A DNA stretch of 64,000 nucleotides from an uncultured Lachnospiraceae bacterium (GTDB taxonomy: Bacteria; Bacillota; Clostridia; Lachnospirales; Lachnospiraceae), in NCBI GenBank assembly GCA_948688495.1, contig CAPQSW010000009.1, forward strand, positions 18,867 to 82,866, given 5' to 3'. This document shows, piece by piece, positions 1-9,488 of the stretch. A model generated the notes under the pieces. That model ran no database searches, was not told where the DNA came from, and saw nothing but the letters and a program-made list of their open reading frames with translations. The position numbers and the translations under genes were made by a program. Numbering within the stretch: the stretch's first letter is position 1; the number at the start of each line of letters is the position of its first letter.

Positions 1-2
1 AG

Positions 3-791
3 ACGGATTATGCGGCGAGGTGTCTTTCCCTGTCGGCGGGTCTTGTTGCCCTTTCCATCCTACAGGCGTCGTCAAAGCTTGGACTGCCGACGCTTATGGA
101 TGCCACCAGGACATGCATTTTCTATGCGTATGTTCTTGCGGCGGCATGGAGTTTGTGCGCAGACGGCGTACTGCAGTTTATTTTTGGATGGTTTAAGCGC
201 AAATGGATATTGCATACGTTTTCTCTGGCAGCCCTGGCAGCGGTTGTGGTTTCCTGTTATCAGGAAGATTTGATTCGCGTTCCACGGGATACTCCGGCGA
301 TGGAGACCAATGATGCCATTTTGTGCCTTACAAATATTATACATGATAATGAAGATTTTACATGGACCATCTGTTCCGCCAATGATGAATTGCGTATGGG
401 TGAAGATTACGGCTACCACCATGAGGTACATACGTTTTTAAAAGACTTACAGAGGAAGGGAAGGACACATTCGATTACGATTCCAACGTCAAAGGTTTAT
501 TTTTTCATTGAAAAGATACCGATCATGTATGGCAGGGCGTATCGCGGGGATGAACCTGAAATTTCAGAGATGTTTGCAGATGAACCATTGCCCCGTGGAA
601 GCGGGATTTCCATGTATCAGGGAGTGAACCGCCTGATTGAGATGTCGAAGCTCTATGAGTGGGCGCAGGAATTTGCAGAACTGTACCCCAATGATGTGAA
701 AGTGTATTATGAGTCAGATAATTTTGTATGCTATTGTGTGGAGCAGGATTTGTACCGGCCATTTAATTTTTCGATAGATATAAAGAATTAA
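3..791 (+). CDS. C-terminal part of an unrecognised membrane protein (runs off the left edge)
   Basis: The frame is open from the first bases of the window, so the start lies outside. The visible 262 residues contain about three hydrophobic segments (roughly fragment residues 8-24, 37-57 and 68-86), followed by a soluble C-terminal part of about 170 residues. That part is probably extracytoplasmic. I recognise no family. It lies 24 bp upstream of the DUF2194 gene in the same direction, so it is probably co-transcribed with the Pel-like genes. By position it could be another component of the polysaccharide machine, such as a multi-spanning transferase. That role is inferred from context only. 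Confidence 0.7.
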   Translation, partial: TDYAARCLSLSAGLVALSILQASSKLGLPTLMDATRTCIFYAYVLAAAWSLCADGVLQFIFGWFKRKWILHTFSLAALAAVVVSCYQEDLIRVPRDTPAMETNDAILCLTNIIHDNEDFTWTICSANDELRMGEDYGYHHEVHTFLKDLQRKGRTHSITIPTSKVYFFIEKIPIMYGRAYRGDEPEISEMFADEPLPRGSGISMYQGVNRLIEMSKLYEWAQEFAELYPNDVKVYYESDNFVCYCVEQDLYRPFNFSIDIKN

Positions 792-815
792 CTGTGTAAC
801 AGTGGAGGTTATCGT

Positions 816-2678
816 ATGGTATCCCGTAGAAACTTTTTTTCCATCACGCTGATTATGCTGGTGGTTGTGTTTATGTTTCAGGTTCCCGAGGTTATCAAAA
901 ACCAGGTGAACAATTATGGGGAAAATGAATATGTGGAAATAACGGATACCGGACTTACGGAGAAATCTGTGTATACAGCATCTGAAGCGGATGTGGAAGA
1001 CACGGGAAGGTTTGTTGTATTTATTGGTGATACCGGGGAAGGTTCTGTGGGCAGCGTGGTCCGTGAGTGGAGCTTTTATACGAAGCGTTATATGGAAAGC
1101 TACAAGTCCGTCAAGGAATATGAGCCGGACCCGGGGAATCTGCCGGAGGCAGTCCTGGTGGATTCTAAAAGTCTGGATATGAAAAAGGATATTTCTGTGC
1201 TTGGAAGCTATACAGAAAAAGGTATCCATATTATTTTCTGCAATTTGCCCGAGGTTACTGAGGTATCAAAAAATCCAAAGCTTCGGATGATGCTTGGTAT
1301 AAAGGGGGTAATCCGTGAGAAGATTAAAGTAGAAGGTATCCGGCTGATGGAGGGCTTTCTGCTTGGAGGATTGAAAGAATATATTCTGGATGAGACGATG
1401 GAGAAGACGCAGCAGGATATGGATTTGGTGATGCCCTGGTATCGTATATCGGGCGGGGCGAAGATGTTTATGCATGGAATGATGGAAGATGAGGATGTGG
1501 AAGCCTGTTATATGATGACGGAGGGAGACGTGATCACCAAGAACCAGAATCTGCCGGCTGTCATATGGCGGAACAAATATCAGAATGCCATGGTATTTGG
1601 CGTAAACGGTGAGTATTTGTCTACGAATGCGGGATTGGGAATCCTGAGCGCTATGATGGTGGAATTGAAAAAATATGATATTTATCCTGTTATCAATGCG
1701 CAGAATCTGGTAGTTGTAAATTTTCCGGACTTGGCAAATGAAAATGAGGCGGAGATAATGAAGCGTTACAGCCGGTCATTAAAAGCTGTTTGCCGTGATA
1801 TCGTATGGCCGGGGGTGGTGTCTGTTGCCCAGCAAAATTCCAGGAAGCTGACATGCATGATTGCGCCGCAGATGGAGTATCAGGATAACCTAAATCCAGA
1901 GGAGGATACACTCGTTTATTATATGAAACTTTTCCAGGAACAGAATATAGAAATGGGACTTTCGGGAACTTATCGCAAGGGTACAGATGTTTCAACGAAG
2001 CTTGACAAAGATATAGAATTTCTGGACGGGGTTGTGCCGGAGTATTCTATGCTGTCATTTTATCAGGGAAATATGAGCGATGAGGAGTTAGAGGACGCCC
2101 TAAAGCGCAAACGTTTTGCTCAGGTGCGGACGATTTTTACCGATGATAATAAGTCTGAGCAGCTGGTATCTTATGGGCAGGATAACATGGTAAAACAAAG
2201 GAGCATCAATGATGGATACAGTCATACGTTCAGCGAAAATCTGCGTATGATAAGTATTCAGACAGCGTTGGGGTATTCCAATATCCAGGTGGACATCAAT
2301 CCGATTGCATATCCGGTCACGGAGGAGGATTCCTGGGAGAAGCTGTCGAGGAAATTTGCAGGTAATACCAGTACATACTGGAAAACATTCAGTAAATTTG
2401 AGAAGACAACACTTTCTGAAAGTGATGCACATATCCGCAAGTTCCTGGCGCTGAATTATAAACAGGAAAAAAAAGGAAATACGATCTCTTTGGAGCTTTC
2501 AAATTTTCAGGAGGAAGCATGGTTCATTTTGCGGACGCAGGGGGAAGACATCAAGTATGCAGAGGGAGCAGAATTTGAAAAGATAGAGGACGGTGCATAT
2601 CTGATTACTGCGACAGAGCCCAAGGTGCAGCTGGAATTAGAAGGGGAGCAGGAAAGATACTATTATCAGCTAGATTAG
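816..2678 (+). CDS. DUF2194-type membrane-anchored protein of a Pel-like exopolysaccharide cluster
   Basis: This 620-aa protein has one N-terminal hydrophobic segment (about residues 8-26) that acts as an uncleaved signal anchor. A large extracellular region of about 590 residues follows. Its character and its place directly upstream of pelF and pelG match the DUF2194 proteins found at the PelA-like position in clostridial pel loci. PelA proteins deacetylate or hydrolyse the polysaccharide outside the membrane. An equivalent role here is inferred; I cannot point to catalytic residues with certainty. The ATG is preceded by GGAGG at good spacing. The gene ends 13 bp before pelF. Confidence 0.65.
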   Translation: MVSRRNFFSITLIMLVVVFMFQVPEVIKNQVNNYGENEYVEITDTGLTEKSVYTASEADVEDTGRFVVFIGDTGEGSVGSVVREWSFYTKRYMESYKSVKEYEPDPGNLPEAVLVDSKSLDMKKDISVLGSYTEKGIHIIFCNLPEVTEVSKNPKLRMMLGIKGVIREKIKVEGIRLMEGFLLGGLKEYILDETMEKTQQDMDLVMPWYRISGGAKMFMHGMMEDEDVEACYMMTEGDVITKNQNLPAVIWRNKYQNAMVFGVNGEYLSTNAGLGILSAMMVELKKYDIYPVINAQNLVVVNFPDLANENEAEIMKRYSRSLKAVCRDIVWPGVVSVAQQNSRKLTCMIAPQMEYQDNLNPEEDTLVYYMKLFQEQNIEMGLSGTYRKGTDVSTKLDKDIEFLDGVVPEYSMLSFYQGNMSDEELEDALKRKRFAQVRTIFTDDNKSEQLVSYGQDNMVKQRSINDGYSHTFSENLRMISIQTALGYSNIQVDINPIAYPVTEEDSWEKLSRKFAGNTSTYWKTFSKFEKTTLSESDAHIRKFLALNYKQEKKGNTISLELSNFQEEAWFILRTQGEDIKYAEGAEFEKIEDGAYLITATEPKVQLELEGEQERYYYQLD

Positions 2679-2691
2679 GAGTATGGTGTAA

Positions 2692-4329
2692 ATGGCAGGT
2701 TACTTAAAGGTCTGCATTGTTGCAGAGGGATGTTATCCATATGTGGTGGGCGGTGTATCAAGCTGGATACACAGCTTAATCAACTCATTCCCTGAGACGG
2801 AATTTATATTGCTTACAATTGTGGCGAATCGTTCTTTTCGGGGTAAGTTTGTGTACGAGTTGCCCGAAAATTTAATCGAAGTGCATGAGTTGTATCTGGA
2901 AGATGAGGATTGGTGTGATAACCGAAATGGAAAATCCTTAAAGATGAGTAAAAAAGAATATAACGCTATGCGAAGCCTAGTGCTGAACCAGAAGATTGAC
3001 TGGCATACGCTGTTCGATTTTTTTCGCAGGCCGGGGTTGTCTTTGAATGATCTTTTAATGGGTCCCGATTTCTTTGAAATAGTTATGGACTGCTATAATT
3101 TAAAGTATAGCCAGGTGGTCTTTTCGGATTTCCTTTGGACAATGCGCTCTATTTATCTGCCCCTGTTCCATACGCTGTTGATGGACGTGCCCAAAGCAGA
3201 TTTGTACCATTGTGTAGCTACCGGATATGCAGGGGTGCTGGGCAGTATGGCACATTACCGTCATGGAAGCCGGCTTTTAATTTCGGAACATGGAATTTAT
3301 ACGAGGGAGCGGGAAGAAGAATTAATAAAGGCAAGCTGGGTCAAAGGCATTTATAAAAATATTTGGATCGAGCAGTTCCGCAAGATGTCCAAATTGGCTT
3401 ATGATAAGGCAGATCTTGTAACCAGCCTGTACGAGCATGCAAGGGAGCTGCAGATTGAGCTGGGCTGCCCGGAAAATAAAACCATTGTAACGCCGAACGG
3501 AATTAATATTGAGGGTTTTGATAACCTTCCGCCAAAAACAGAAGAGGATAAGCAATATATCAACATCGGTGCAGTGCTCAGGGTTACGCCAATTAAAGAT
3601 GTTAAGACTATGATACAGGCATTTGCCTACGCAAAGGCAAAGCAGCCGAAGCTAAAGTTATGGATTATGGGTCCTTATGATGAGGATAAGGCATATGCAG
3701 AAGAATGTTTTGATCTGGTTGAGGCAATGCAGATTAAAGATATTGTTTTTACAGGAAGAATTAATGTCAAGGATTATCTTGGCCGTATGGACATGACGAT
3801 CTTAACCAGTATCAGCGAGGGGCAGCCTCTTACCATTCTGGAGGGGTACGCCGCCCATAAGCCGGTCATTGCCACGGATGTGGGGAATTGCCGGGGATTG
3901 CTTTATGGAGAAGGCGATGAGTTTGGGGAAGCCGGGATTCTGACCCATATCATGAATATTGAGGAGATTTCCCATGCGATTCTGGAGCTGGCAAATAATT
4001 CTGAGCGGCGGATGCGTATGGGGGAAAATGGCTATCAGCGGCTGATGAAGAAGTATACCATTTCAGATATGAAGAAAACCTACAACAAAATCTATACAGA
4101 TTTTGAAGATGGGTTGGAAATGGCTGAAGAACAGGAAGCAGCACAGGAGGAATCTTTGGAAGACTGGGCGGACCTGGGAGACGAATCTTTGGAAGACTGG
4201 GCGGACCTGGGAGAGGAATCGTTGGAAGACTGGGCGGATCTGGAAGGAGAAACCTATGAGGACTGGGCGGATCTGGAAGGAGAAACCTATGAGGACTGGG
4301 CAGATATAGAGGATACGGCAAGAAGATAA
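2692..4329 (+). CDS. pelF: PelF-like GT4 glycosyltransferase with acidic tandem-repeat tail
   Basis: This 545-aa cytosolic glycosyltransferase opens with a PelF-type N terminus (CIVAEGCYPYVVGGVSSWIH). It carries the GT4 acceptor motif with E376 and E384 (SEGQPLTILE). PelF polymerises UDP-linked N-acetylhexosamine into Pel polysaccharide at the inner face of the membrane. The catalytic part ends near residue 480. An acidic tail follows, consisting of five 11-residue repeats of the type ESLEDWADLGE (residues 487-541) and then TARR. PelF proteins normally lack such a tail. The gene sits between a DUF2194 gene and pelG, which supports the call. Confidence 0.9.
   Translation: MAGYLKVCIVAEGCYPYVVGGVSSWIHSLINSFPETEFILLTIVANRSFRGKFVYELPENLIEVHELYLEDEDWCDNRNGKSLKMSKKEYNAMRSLVLNQKIDWHTLFDFFRRPGLSLNDLLMGPDFFEIVMDCYNLKYSQVVFSDFLWTMRSIYLPLFHTLLMDVPKADLYHCVATGYAGVLGSMAHYRHGSRLLISEHGIYTREREEELIKASWVKGIYKNIWIEQFRKMSKLAYDKADLVTSLYEHARELQIELGCPENKTIVTPNGINIEGFDNLPPKTEEDKQYINIGAVLRVTPIKDVKTMIQAFAYAKAKQPKLKLWIMGPYDEDKAYAEECFDLVEAMQIKDIVFTGRINVKDYLGRMDMTILTSISEGQPLTILEGYAAHKPVIATDVGNCRGLLYGEGDEFGEAGILTHIMNIEEISHAILELANNSERRMRMGENGYQRLMKKYTISDMKKTYNKIYTDFEDGLEMAEEQEAAQEESLEDWADLGDESLEDWADLGEESLEDWADLEGETYEDWADLEGETYEDWADIEDTARR
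4150..4314 (+). repeat. Five tandem 33-bp repeats inside pelF
   Basis: Five in-frame units of 33 bp encode ESLEDWADLGD, ESLEDWADLGE, ESLEDWADLEG, ETYEDWADLEG and ETYEDWADIED. The first two units are nearly identical at DNA level. The last two form a second near-identical pair. This pattern suggests recent expansion by slippage or recombination. The invariant core is EDWAD. Confidence 0.95.
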
Positions 4330-4348
4330 GAAAGGCACGGTTATTGCT

Positions 4349-5824
4349 ATGGCAGGAATTGGAGTAAGACTGAATCAGATTTTTGAAAAAAATACGCTGG
4401 TATCAGATTTGATTGGATTTGGATATAGTGCGGTTGTGACTGTGGCGCCAATGTTTTTGGTTATTGGGAATATTTTTGTGATGGGCCAGGCGTTGGAGCT
4501 CTCAAAGGTAGCGTATGCGCCGCGGGAGCTGATGTCGTGCACCATTTTGTATATGTTTATTTTTTCATTGCTCACCACTGCGCCGTTCAATTCCGTACTG
4601 TCGAAATATATGTCTGACGTTATTTTCGAAGAACGTTATGAGGATATTATGCCCTGCTTCTATGTCGGCCTGCTTCTAAATGTTATATTGAGCTGTCTGC
4701 TGGGGATTCCGTTTTGTATTTATGAGCTTGTTGTAGGAAAGGTCGGCGTATTGTATGTATTTACCGGATTTTGCGGGTACATTGCCTGTGTCTTAGTGTT
4801 TTACGCCATCAAATATCTGCAGATATGTAAAGATTACAAGAAAATAACCATATTTTTCTTTGTAGGAATGGCGGCGTCTTTTGTGATGTCACTGGTGCTG
4901 GTGTACCTGTTTTCTTTTCCGGTAACAGATTCGATGCTGGCATCTATTTCAGCGGGGTTTCTTTTGATAGCCTGTGAAGAAATTGCTATGGTCAAACGGT
5001 ATTTTAAAAACAACAGTGGAAGATACCGGCCGGTGCTGGGTTACATGAAGAGAATGTGGAAGCTGATATTGACAGATTTATTCTATATGCTGGGACTTTA
5101 CGCCCACAATTTTATATTCTGGACGACGGATATTAATATGGTAGTGGTAAATACGTTTGTCTGTGCGCCTGCTTACGATATGGCGACCTGTCTGGCGATG
5201 TTTACAAATATTTCATCCACGGTTATTTTGATTTCCAGGCTGGAGATGCATTTCCGTGATAAATACAAAGGATACTCTGAGGCAGTAATTGGTGGCAGAG
5301 GCGTGGATATCCGCAATGCACAAAAAAGGATGTTCCGGCAGCTTGCGGCAGAATTGATGAATCTGGTGCGTATCCAGTTCATCATATCTATCTGCGTATT
5401 TCTGGCCTGCATGGTTTTTCTGCCCCAATATGGATTTTCCGGGCTTGTGATGCAGTTTTACCCATGTCTTGCCGCCGGATATTTTGTCCTGTTTTTGATG
5501 TACGCAGCAATTATTTTCCTGTATTATTTTAATGATTTGACCGGGGCATTGCTTACGGCAGTTGTTTTTCTAATAGTGACATTGGGAGTGACGGTTTATG
5601 CGGCAGAGCTTTCTGAGGGCTGGTATGGGGTAGGCGTTATTGTTGGTTCATTGTTTGGCTGGGGTGTTGCATATCTCAGGCTCCGCTGGGTGGAAAGGCA
5701 TCTGGATGAGCACATTTTCTGTAATGGCACTTTAATAAAGTATGGAAAAGGCGAAAAACTTTCCTCGAAGGTATATGATGTACGTGAGGAAAGGAAAAAA
5801 GAAAGGATGGTGGAGCCGGAATGA
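4349..5824 (+). CDS. pelG: PelG-like polysaccharide exporter (MOP/flippase superfamily)
   Basis: This 491-aa integral membrane protein has about 12 hydrophobic segments. Its N-terminal region (GVRLNQIFEKNTLVSDLIG and what follows) is typical of PelG. In characterised Pel systems PelG is the inner-membrane transporter that works with PelF to move the nascent polymer outward. The last 30 residues are cytosolic and very basic. The start lies 20 bp after the pelF stop. The stop overlaps the next start (ATGA), which indicates translational coupling with the DUF2304 gene. Confidence 0.88.
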   Translation: MAGIGVRLNQIFEKNTLVSDLIGFGYSAVVTVAPMFLVIGNIFVMGQALELSKVAYAPRELMSCTILYMFIFSLLTTAPFNSVLSKYMSDVIFEERYEDIMPCFYVGLLLNVILSCLLGIPFCIYELVVGKVGVLYVFTGFCGYIACVLVFYAIKYLQICKDYKKITIFFFVGMAASFVMSLVLVYLFSFPVTDSMLASISAGFLLIACEEIAMVKRYFKNNSGRYRPVLGYMKRMWKLILTDLFYMLGLYAHNFIFWTTDINMVVVNTFVCAPAYDMATCLAMFTNISSTVILISRLEMHFRDKYKGYSEAVIGGRGVDIRNAQKRMFRQLAAELMNLVRIQFIISICVFLACMVFLPQYGFSGLVMQFYPCLAAGYFVLFLMYAAIIFLYYFNDLTGALLTAVVFLIVTLGVTVYAAELSEGWYGVGVIVGSLFGWGVAYLRLRWVERHLDEHIFCNGTLIKYGKGEKLSSKVYDVREERKKERMVEPE

Positions 5825-6201
5825 TGGCAGATATTTTATGTATTATAACGGTTTTAGAAGGAATAGCGCTTCTAATCGTGGATTTTATCTCTTTTGTCTA
5901 CCAGAAAATAACGGTGGGAATTGAGTTATGTTGGAGTGCATTTGCAGTTGTCCTTATCCTGCTGGGAGTTGTGCCAGGATTATCAGACTGGACCAGGGTG
6001 ATACCGAGGGAAGCGATTCCGGCATATCTGCTAATCAGTCTTGCGATTATATTTAGTTTTTTCTATCTGAGTTGTGCTATTTCACAGCTATTGCGCAAGA
6101 ATCAGGAGCTTGCCATGCATGTATCGCTTTTAAATCAGGAAAATGAAATTATTTTGCAGAAGTTAAAGGATGGAATGACAGACAAGAAGGAAAATAAATA
6201 A
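5821..6201 (+). CDS. DUF2304-like small membrane protein
   Basis: This 126-aa protein has three hydrophobic segments and a C-terminal coiled coil (about residues 93-118, LRKNQELAMHVSLLNQENE). Length, topology and tail match the DUF2304 family, which is commonly encoded beside GT2 and GT4 glycosyltransferases. The function of the family is unknown; an adaptor role for glycosyltransferases at the membrane is often assumed. It overlaps the pelG stop by 4 bp and is followed by a GT4 gene after 1 bp, so it belongs to the same operon. Confidence 0.7.
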   Translation: MMADILCIITVLEGIALLIVDFISFVYQKITVGIELCWSAFAVVLILLGVVPGLSDWTRVIPREAIPAYLLISLAIIFSFFYLSCAISQLLRKNQELAMHVSLLNQENEIILQKLKDGMTDKKENK

Positions 6202-6202
6202 A

Positions 6203-7408
6203 ATGAAGAAAAAAATTTTATTTGTTATCAATACTCTGGGACGTGCCGGAGCGGAAATGGCGATGCTGGAATTGATCCGCCGGCTTCCGGAGGAGGAATA
6301 TGACATTTCGCTCTATGTAGTCTTAGGACAGGGGGAGCTGGTGCGCGAGCTGCCAGAACACGTAAAGGTATTAAACCGCACATATCAGGATACGTCGGTA
6401 TTGTCGGAGAATGGACGCCGCCATATCGTTAAAACGGTAATCCGTAGTTTTTTTCACAATGGAAAATGGTTCCAGAAGCTGTTCCATATGGCGGTTGTTG
6501 CACATGAGATGAGAAAAAAGGGAAAACTGCAGATGGATAAGCTGCTCTGGCGGATGCTTTCAGACGGCGGCGAATACCCAAAGGAAGCATATGACCTTGC
6601 CGTTGCTTATCTGGAAGGCGGCGCTACATATTTTACGGCAGATCATGTCATAGCAAAGCGGAAGGCAGCATTTGTGCATATTGATTATGTCAATGCAGGT
6701 TATTCCAGAAAAATGGATAAGGACTGTTATGCCGGATATGACAGGATTTTTGCAGTTTCGGAGGAGGCCCGCACAAGCTTTGTAAACGTGTATCCAGAGT
6801 GGGAGGATAAGACGGGCGTATTCCACAATATTATCAACCGGGAGCGCATTCTGGAACTGGCAGGGCAGCAGGGAGGATTTTCCGATTCCTTTGATGGCAT
6901 CCGATTGCTTACCGTTGGGCGGCTGACCCATCAGAAAGCGTATGATATTGCAATCGAGGCTATGAAGAAAATCAAGGACGCTGGATATAAGGTACGATGG
7001 TATGTGCTTGGAGAGGGGAATCGGAGGGAATTTTTGGAGAGACAGATTAAAAACCTGGGTTTGGAGCGGGACTTTAAGCTGCTGGGGGCAGTGGACAATC
7101 CGTATCCGTATTACAAGCAATGTGATATTTATGTACATGCAACCCGCTTTGAGGGGAAAAGCATTGCGGTGCAGGAGGCGCAGGTTATGGGCTGTACCAT
7201 TGTTGCATCAGATTGTAATGGGAATCGGGAGCAGATTCAGAATAATGTGGATGGGTTGCTCTGCGGGCTTTCGGCGGAGGGGATATCTGAAAGTATTATA
7301 TCTTTGATTGAAAATGAAGAAAAGCGAAAGCAGCTTGGGGATGCGGCTGCCGGAAAACGGTTGGACAACCTGCAGGAGATGAAGATGCTGCTGGATTTGT
7401 TGGAATGA
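6203..7408 (+). CDS. Glycosyltransferase family 4
   Basis: This 401-aa protein begins with a GT4 Rossmann start (ILFVINTLGRAGAEMAMLEL). It carries the donor-site motif EGKSIAVQE, the EX7E arrangement of retaining GT4 enzymes, near residues 318-326, followed by a VASDCNGNREQI segment. It should transfer a nucleotide-activated sugar to a growing glycan in the cytosol. Donor and acceptor cannot be told from sequence. It is tightly packed after the DUF2304 gene and before a GT2 gene. Confidence 0.88.
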   Translation: MKKKILFVINTLGRAGAEMAMLELIRRLPEEEYDISLYVVLGQGELVRELPEHVKVLNRTYQDTSVLSENGRRHIVKTVIRSFFHNGKWFQKLFHMAVVAHEMRKKGKLQMDKLLWRMLSDGGEYPKEAYDLAVAYLEGGATYFTADHVIAKRKAAFVHIDYVNAGYSRKMDKDCYAGYDRIFAVSEEARTSFVNVYPEWEDKTGVFHNIINRERILELAGQQGGFSDSFDGIRLLTVGRLTHQKAYDIAIEAMKKIKDAGYKVRWYVLGEGNRREFLERQIKNLGLERDFKLLGAVDNPYPYYKQCDIYVHATRFEGKSIAVQEAQVMGCTIVASDCNGNREQIQNNVDGLLCGLSAEGISESIISLIENEEKRKQLGDAAAGKRLDNLQEMKMLLDLLE

Positions 7409-7433
7409 GTTATGGAGGAGGCAATTTACGGAT

Positions 7434-8243
7434 ATGGATGGGAGAGGGAAAAAAGAAGTATTGATTATCATTCCTGCATATAATGAGGAAAAAAATATCA
7501 CAAAGGTGCTTGATAAGCTGGAATCACCGGAAGTCCAGGCGTTTTCAGATGTCCTGGTTATGAATGACGCGTCGAAGGATGCCACAAACTGGGTGGTGAA
7601 GGACAGGAAACATACGCTGGTGACGCACGTATTCAACTTGGGATATGGAAGCGCCCTGCAGCTTGGATATAAATATGCAATCCGCCGGGATTATGAATAT
7701 GTTATCCAGATGGATGCAGACGGGCAGCATGATGTCTGCAATATAGCGAAAATATATCAGGAATTAAAACAGAAGGATGAAAATGGAAGGCGGCCGGATA
7801 TTGTGCTCGCATCCAGGTTTATGCCGGGCAGTTCTGATTTTCAGACGACAATGGTGAAGAAGTTTGCCTACCGGCTGTTTCATTTTATGATAAAGATGGC
7901 GACGGGGAGAAGTATTGCAGACCCGACAACCGGGCTGCAGGGTCTGAACCGGAGAACCGTACTGTATTATTCACAGTATGGGCATTTTGATGATAAGTAT
8001 CCAGACGCCAACATGATTATGCAGATGCTTTTGCTGGGATTCCAGATTAAGGAGATTCCGGCTGTGATGCATCCACGTACCACCGGATTCAGCATGCATT
8101 CTGGATTAAAGCCGGTTATTTATATGTTCCGCATGTTTTTTTCAATCCTGGCAGTTGTATTTCGGATTAAGGTATTCAAATTAGAAACGAAGGAAAAGTT
8201 GTCCAATGAGCTTTATAAAAAGGAAGAAACGTATTCGCTTTGA
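7434..8243 (+). CDS. Glycosyltransferase family 2 (DPM1/polyprenyl-phosphate sugar synthase-like)
   Basis: This 269-aa GT2 protein has a nucleotide-binding start (LIIIPAYNEEKNI), the DXD-type metal site in MDADGQHD, and the PTTGLQGLNRR and DANMIMQML segments of DPM1-like enzymes. A C-terminal hydrophobic stretch (about residues 218-236) could hold it at the membrane. Members usually make polyprenyl-phosphate sugars or transfer sugars in glycan assembly. The ATG lies about 12 bases after GGAGGAGG. The downstream gene starts inside its last 40 bases, so the two are coupled. Confidence 0.85.
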   Translation: MDGRGKKEVLIIIPAYNEEKNITKVLDKLESPEVQAFSDVLVMNDASKDATNWVVKDRKHTLVTHVFNLGYGSALQLGYKYAIRRDYEYVIQMDADGQHDVCNIAKIYQELKQKDENGRRPDIVLASRFMPGSSDFQTTMVKKFAYRLFHFMIKMATGRSIADPTTGLQGLNRRTVLYYSQYGHFDDKYPDANMIMQMLLLGFQIKEIPAVMHPRTTGFSMHSGLKPVIYMFRMFFSILAVVFRIKVFKLETKEKLSNELYKKEETYSL

Positions 8244-9477
8244 ACCCGCATTGTTTGAAGAAAATGCATCCTATCTGCCGAATCCATCCTGCGGGTGGTA
8301 TCGAATCTATCCGTTTGTCATAGAAAAGATGCCGGATTTTGAAGAATTGTACTGGTGCCTGCGCCCGGAAGAGAAGATTGCCCTGGTATTGGTGGATATA
8401 GGTGCATTTCGCGACGATGTAATTTCCGACGATGCGCTTGGGAACCTGGATGAGATTTTGAAGTTCTTTAGGAAACACGACAAAGAAGTCATTTTGCGTA
8501 TCACCTATGACAGGGAAGGACGCGGTATGGAACGGGAGCCGGATTTTATAAGCACCGTTATCGGCCACATGCAGCAGTTGGGTGCGGTCATAAGACTCCA
8601 CCGAAGCCAGATTCTTGTTGTACAGGGTGTGTTGGTGGGAAGCTGGGGGGAAATGCATGATTCCAAATTTCTGTCGGAGGAACGGTTAAGGCAGCTTTTG
8701 TGTGCATGGCAGGATGCCCTTAAGGATATTGCGATTGCTGTGCGGACGCCGCAGCAGTGGCGGCTGTTGCACCGGGAGGACAGCGAGCCGGGAGAGGACA
8801 GGGTCGGTCTGTTTAACGATGGAATGTTCGGCTCAGAGGATCATCTTGGCACTTACGGTTGGCAGAAGAAAGCCCAGGCCGGCTGGAGAGGGCAGTGGTG
8901 CAAGGAAGAAGAAGCTGAGTTTGCAGGGCGGATTGCATCTGTTGTACCCTTTGGCGGAGAGGCCGTAGGAGAGTCTTTGGACTGGACAACCCGGGATGTC
9001 ATAGAGGAGATGCGCCGTACTGGGGTCTGTTACTTAAACTGTATGCATGACATGCAGCGCCTTGGGCAGTGGAAAGAGACGGAATGCCGGATGGCAGGGG
9101 TCTGGGAAGGCAAATGTTTATATGATTATATCGGATGTCACTTGGGATACCGCTTTACCATAAGAGGTGCGGAATTTATATGCAAAAAGGGTTTATATCT
9201 CAAAATTCAGATAGAGAATACAGGGTTTTCCAGCCTGAAGGAAGATGCTGAGCTGTTATTATATATGGGGAAGGATAAGTATTTTGTTCTGCCGGACAGC
9301 CTGTGTGGCGTGGGCTCACAGGAGGTTAAGGATATTGTGGCCGAGCTGCCGCAAGAGCTGGCAGAATCCATATGCCCGCTGTCACTTGCAATGCGCAGGA
9401 AACGGGACGGGCATAAAATTCTTTTTGCCAATGAATCTTTAGAAGATGGACGTGTAGTTTTAGGTCGGGTCGTTTAG
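8206..9477 (+). CDS. DUF4874/DUF4832 protein without signal peptide
   Basis: This 423-aa protein belongs to the DUF4874-DUF4832 class, whose N-terminal half is thought to be a TIM-barrel glycosidase-like fold. Family landmarks are NPSCGWYRIYPF, VVQGVLVGSWGEMHDSKFLS, AVRTPQQW, GLFNDGMFGSEDHLGTYG and YIGCHLGYRF. There is no signal peptide or membrane segment; the protein starts MSFIKRKKRIRF, so it looks cytosolic. That is unusual for the class and contrasts with its secreted paralogue on the other strand. It overlaps the GT2 gene by 38 bp. A glycan-processing role is inferred from context. Confidence 0.75.
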   Translation: MSFIKRKKRIRFEPALFEENASYLPNPSCGWYRIYPFVIEKMPDFEELYWCLRPEEKIALVLVDIGAFRDDVISDDALGNLDEILKFFRKHDKEVILRITYDREGRGMEREPDFISTVIGHMQQLGAVIRLHRSQILVVQGVLVGSWGEMHDSKFLSEERLRQLLCAWQDALKDIAIAVRTPQQWRLLHREDSEPGEDRVGLFNDGMFGSEDHLGTYGWQKKAQAGWRGQWCKEEEAEFAGRIASVVPFGGEAVGESLDWTTRDVIEEMRRTGVCYLNCMHDMQRLGQWKETECRMAGVWEGKCLYDYIGCHLGYRFTIRGAEFICKKGLYLKIQIENTGFSSLKEDAELLLYMGKDKYFVLPDSLCGVGSQEVKDIVAELPQELAESICPLSLAMRRKRDGHKILFANESLEDGRVVLGRVV

Positions 9478-9488
9478 CTTCTTTCCGT

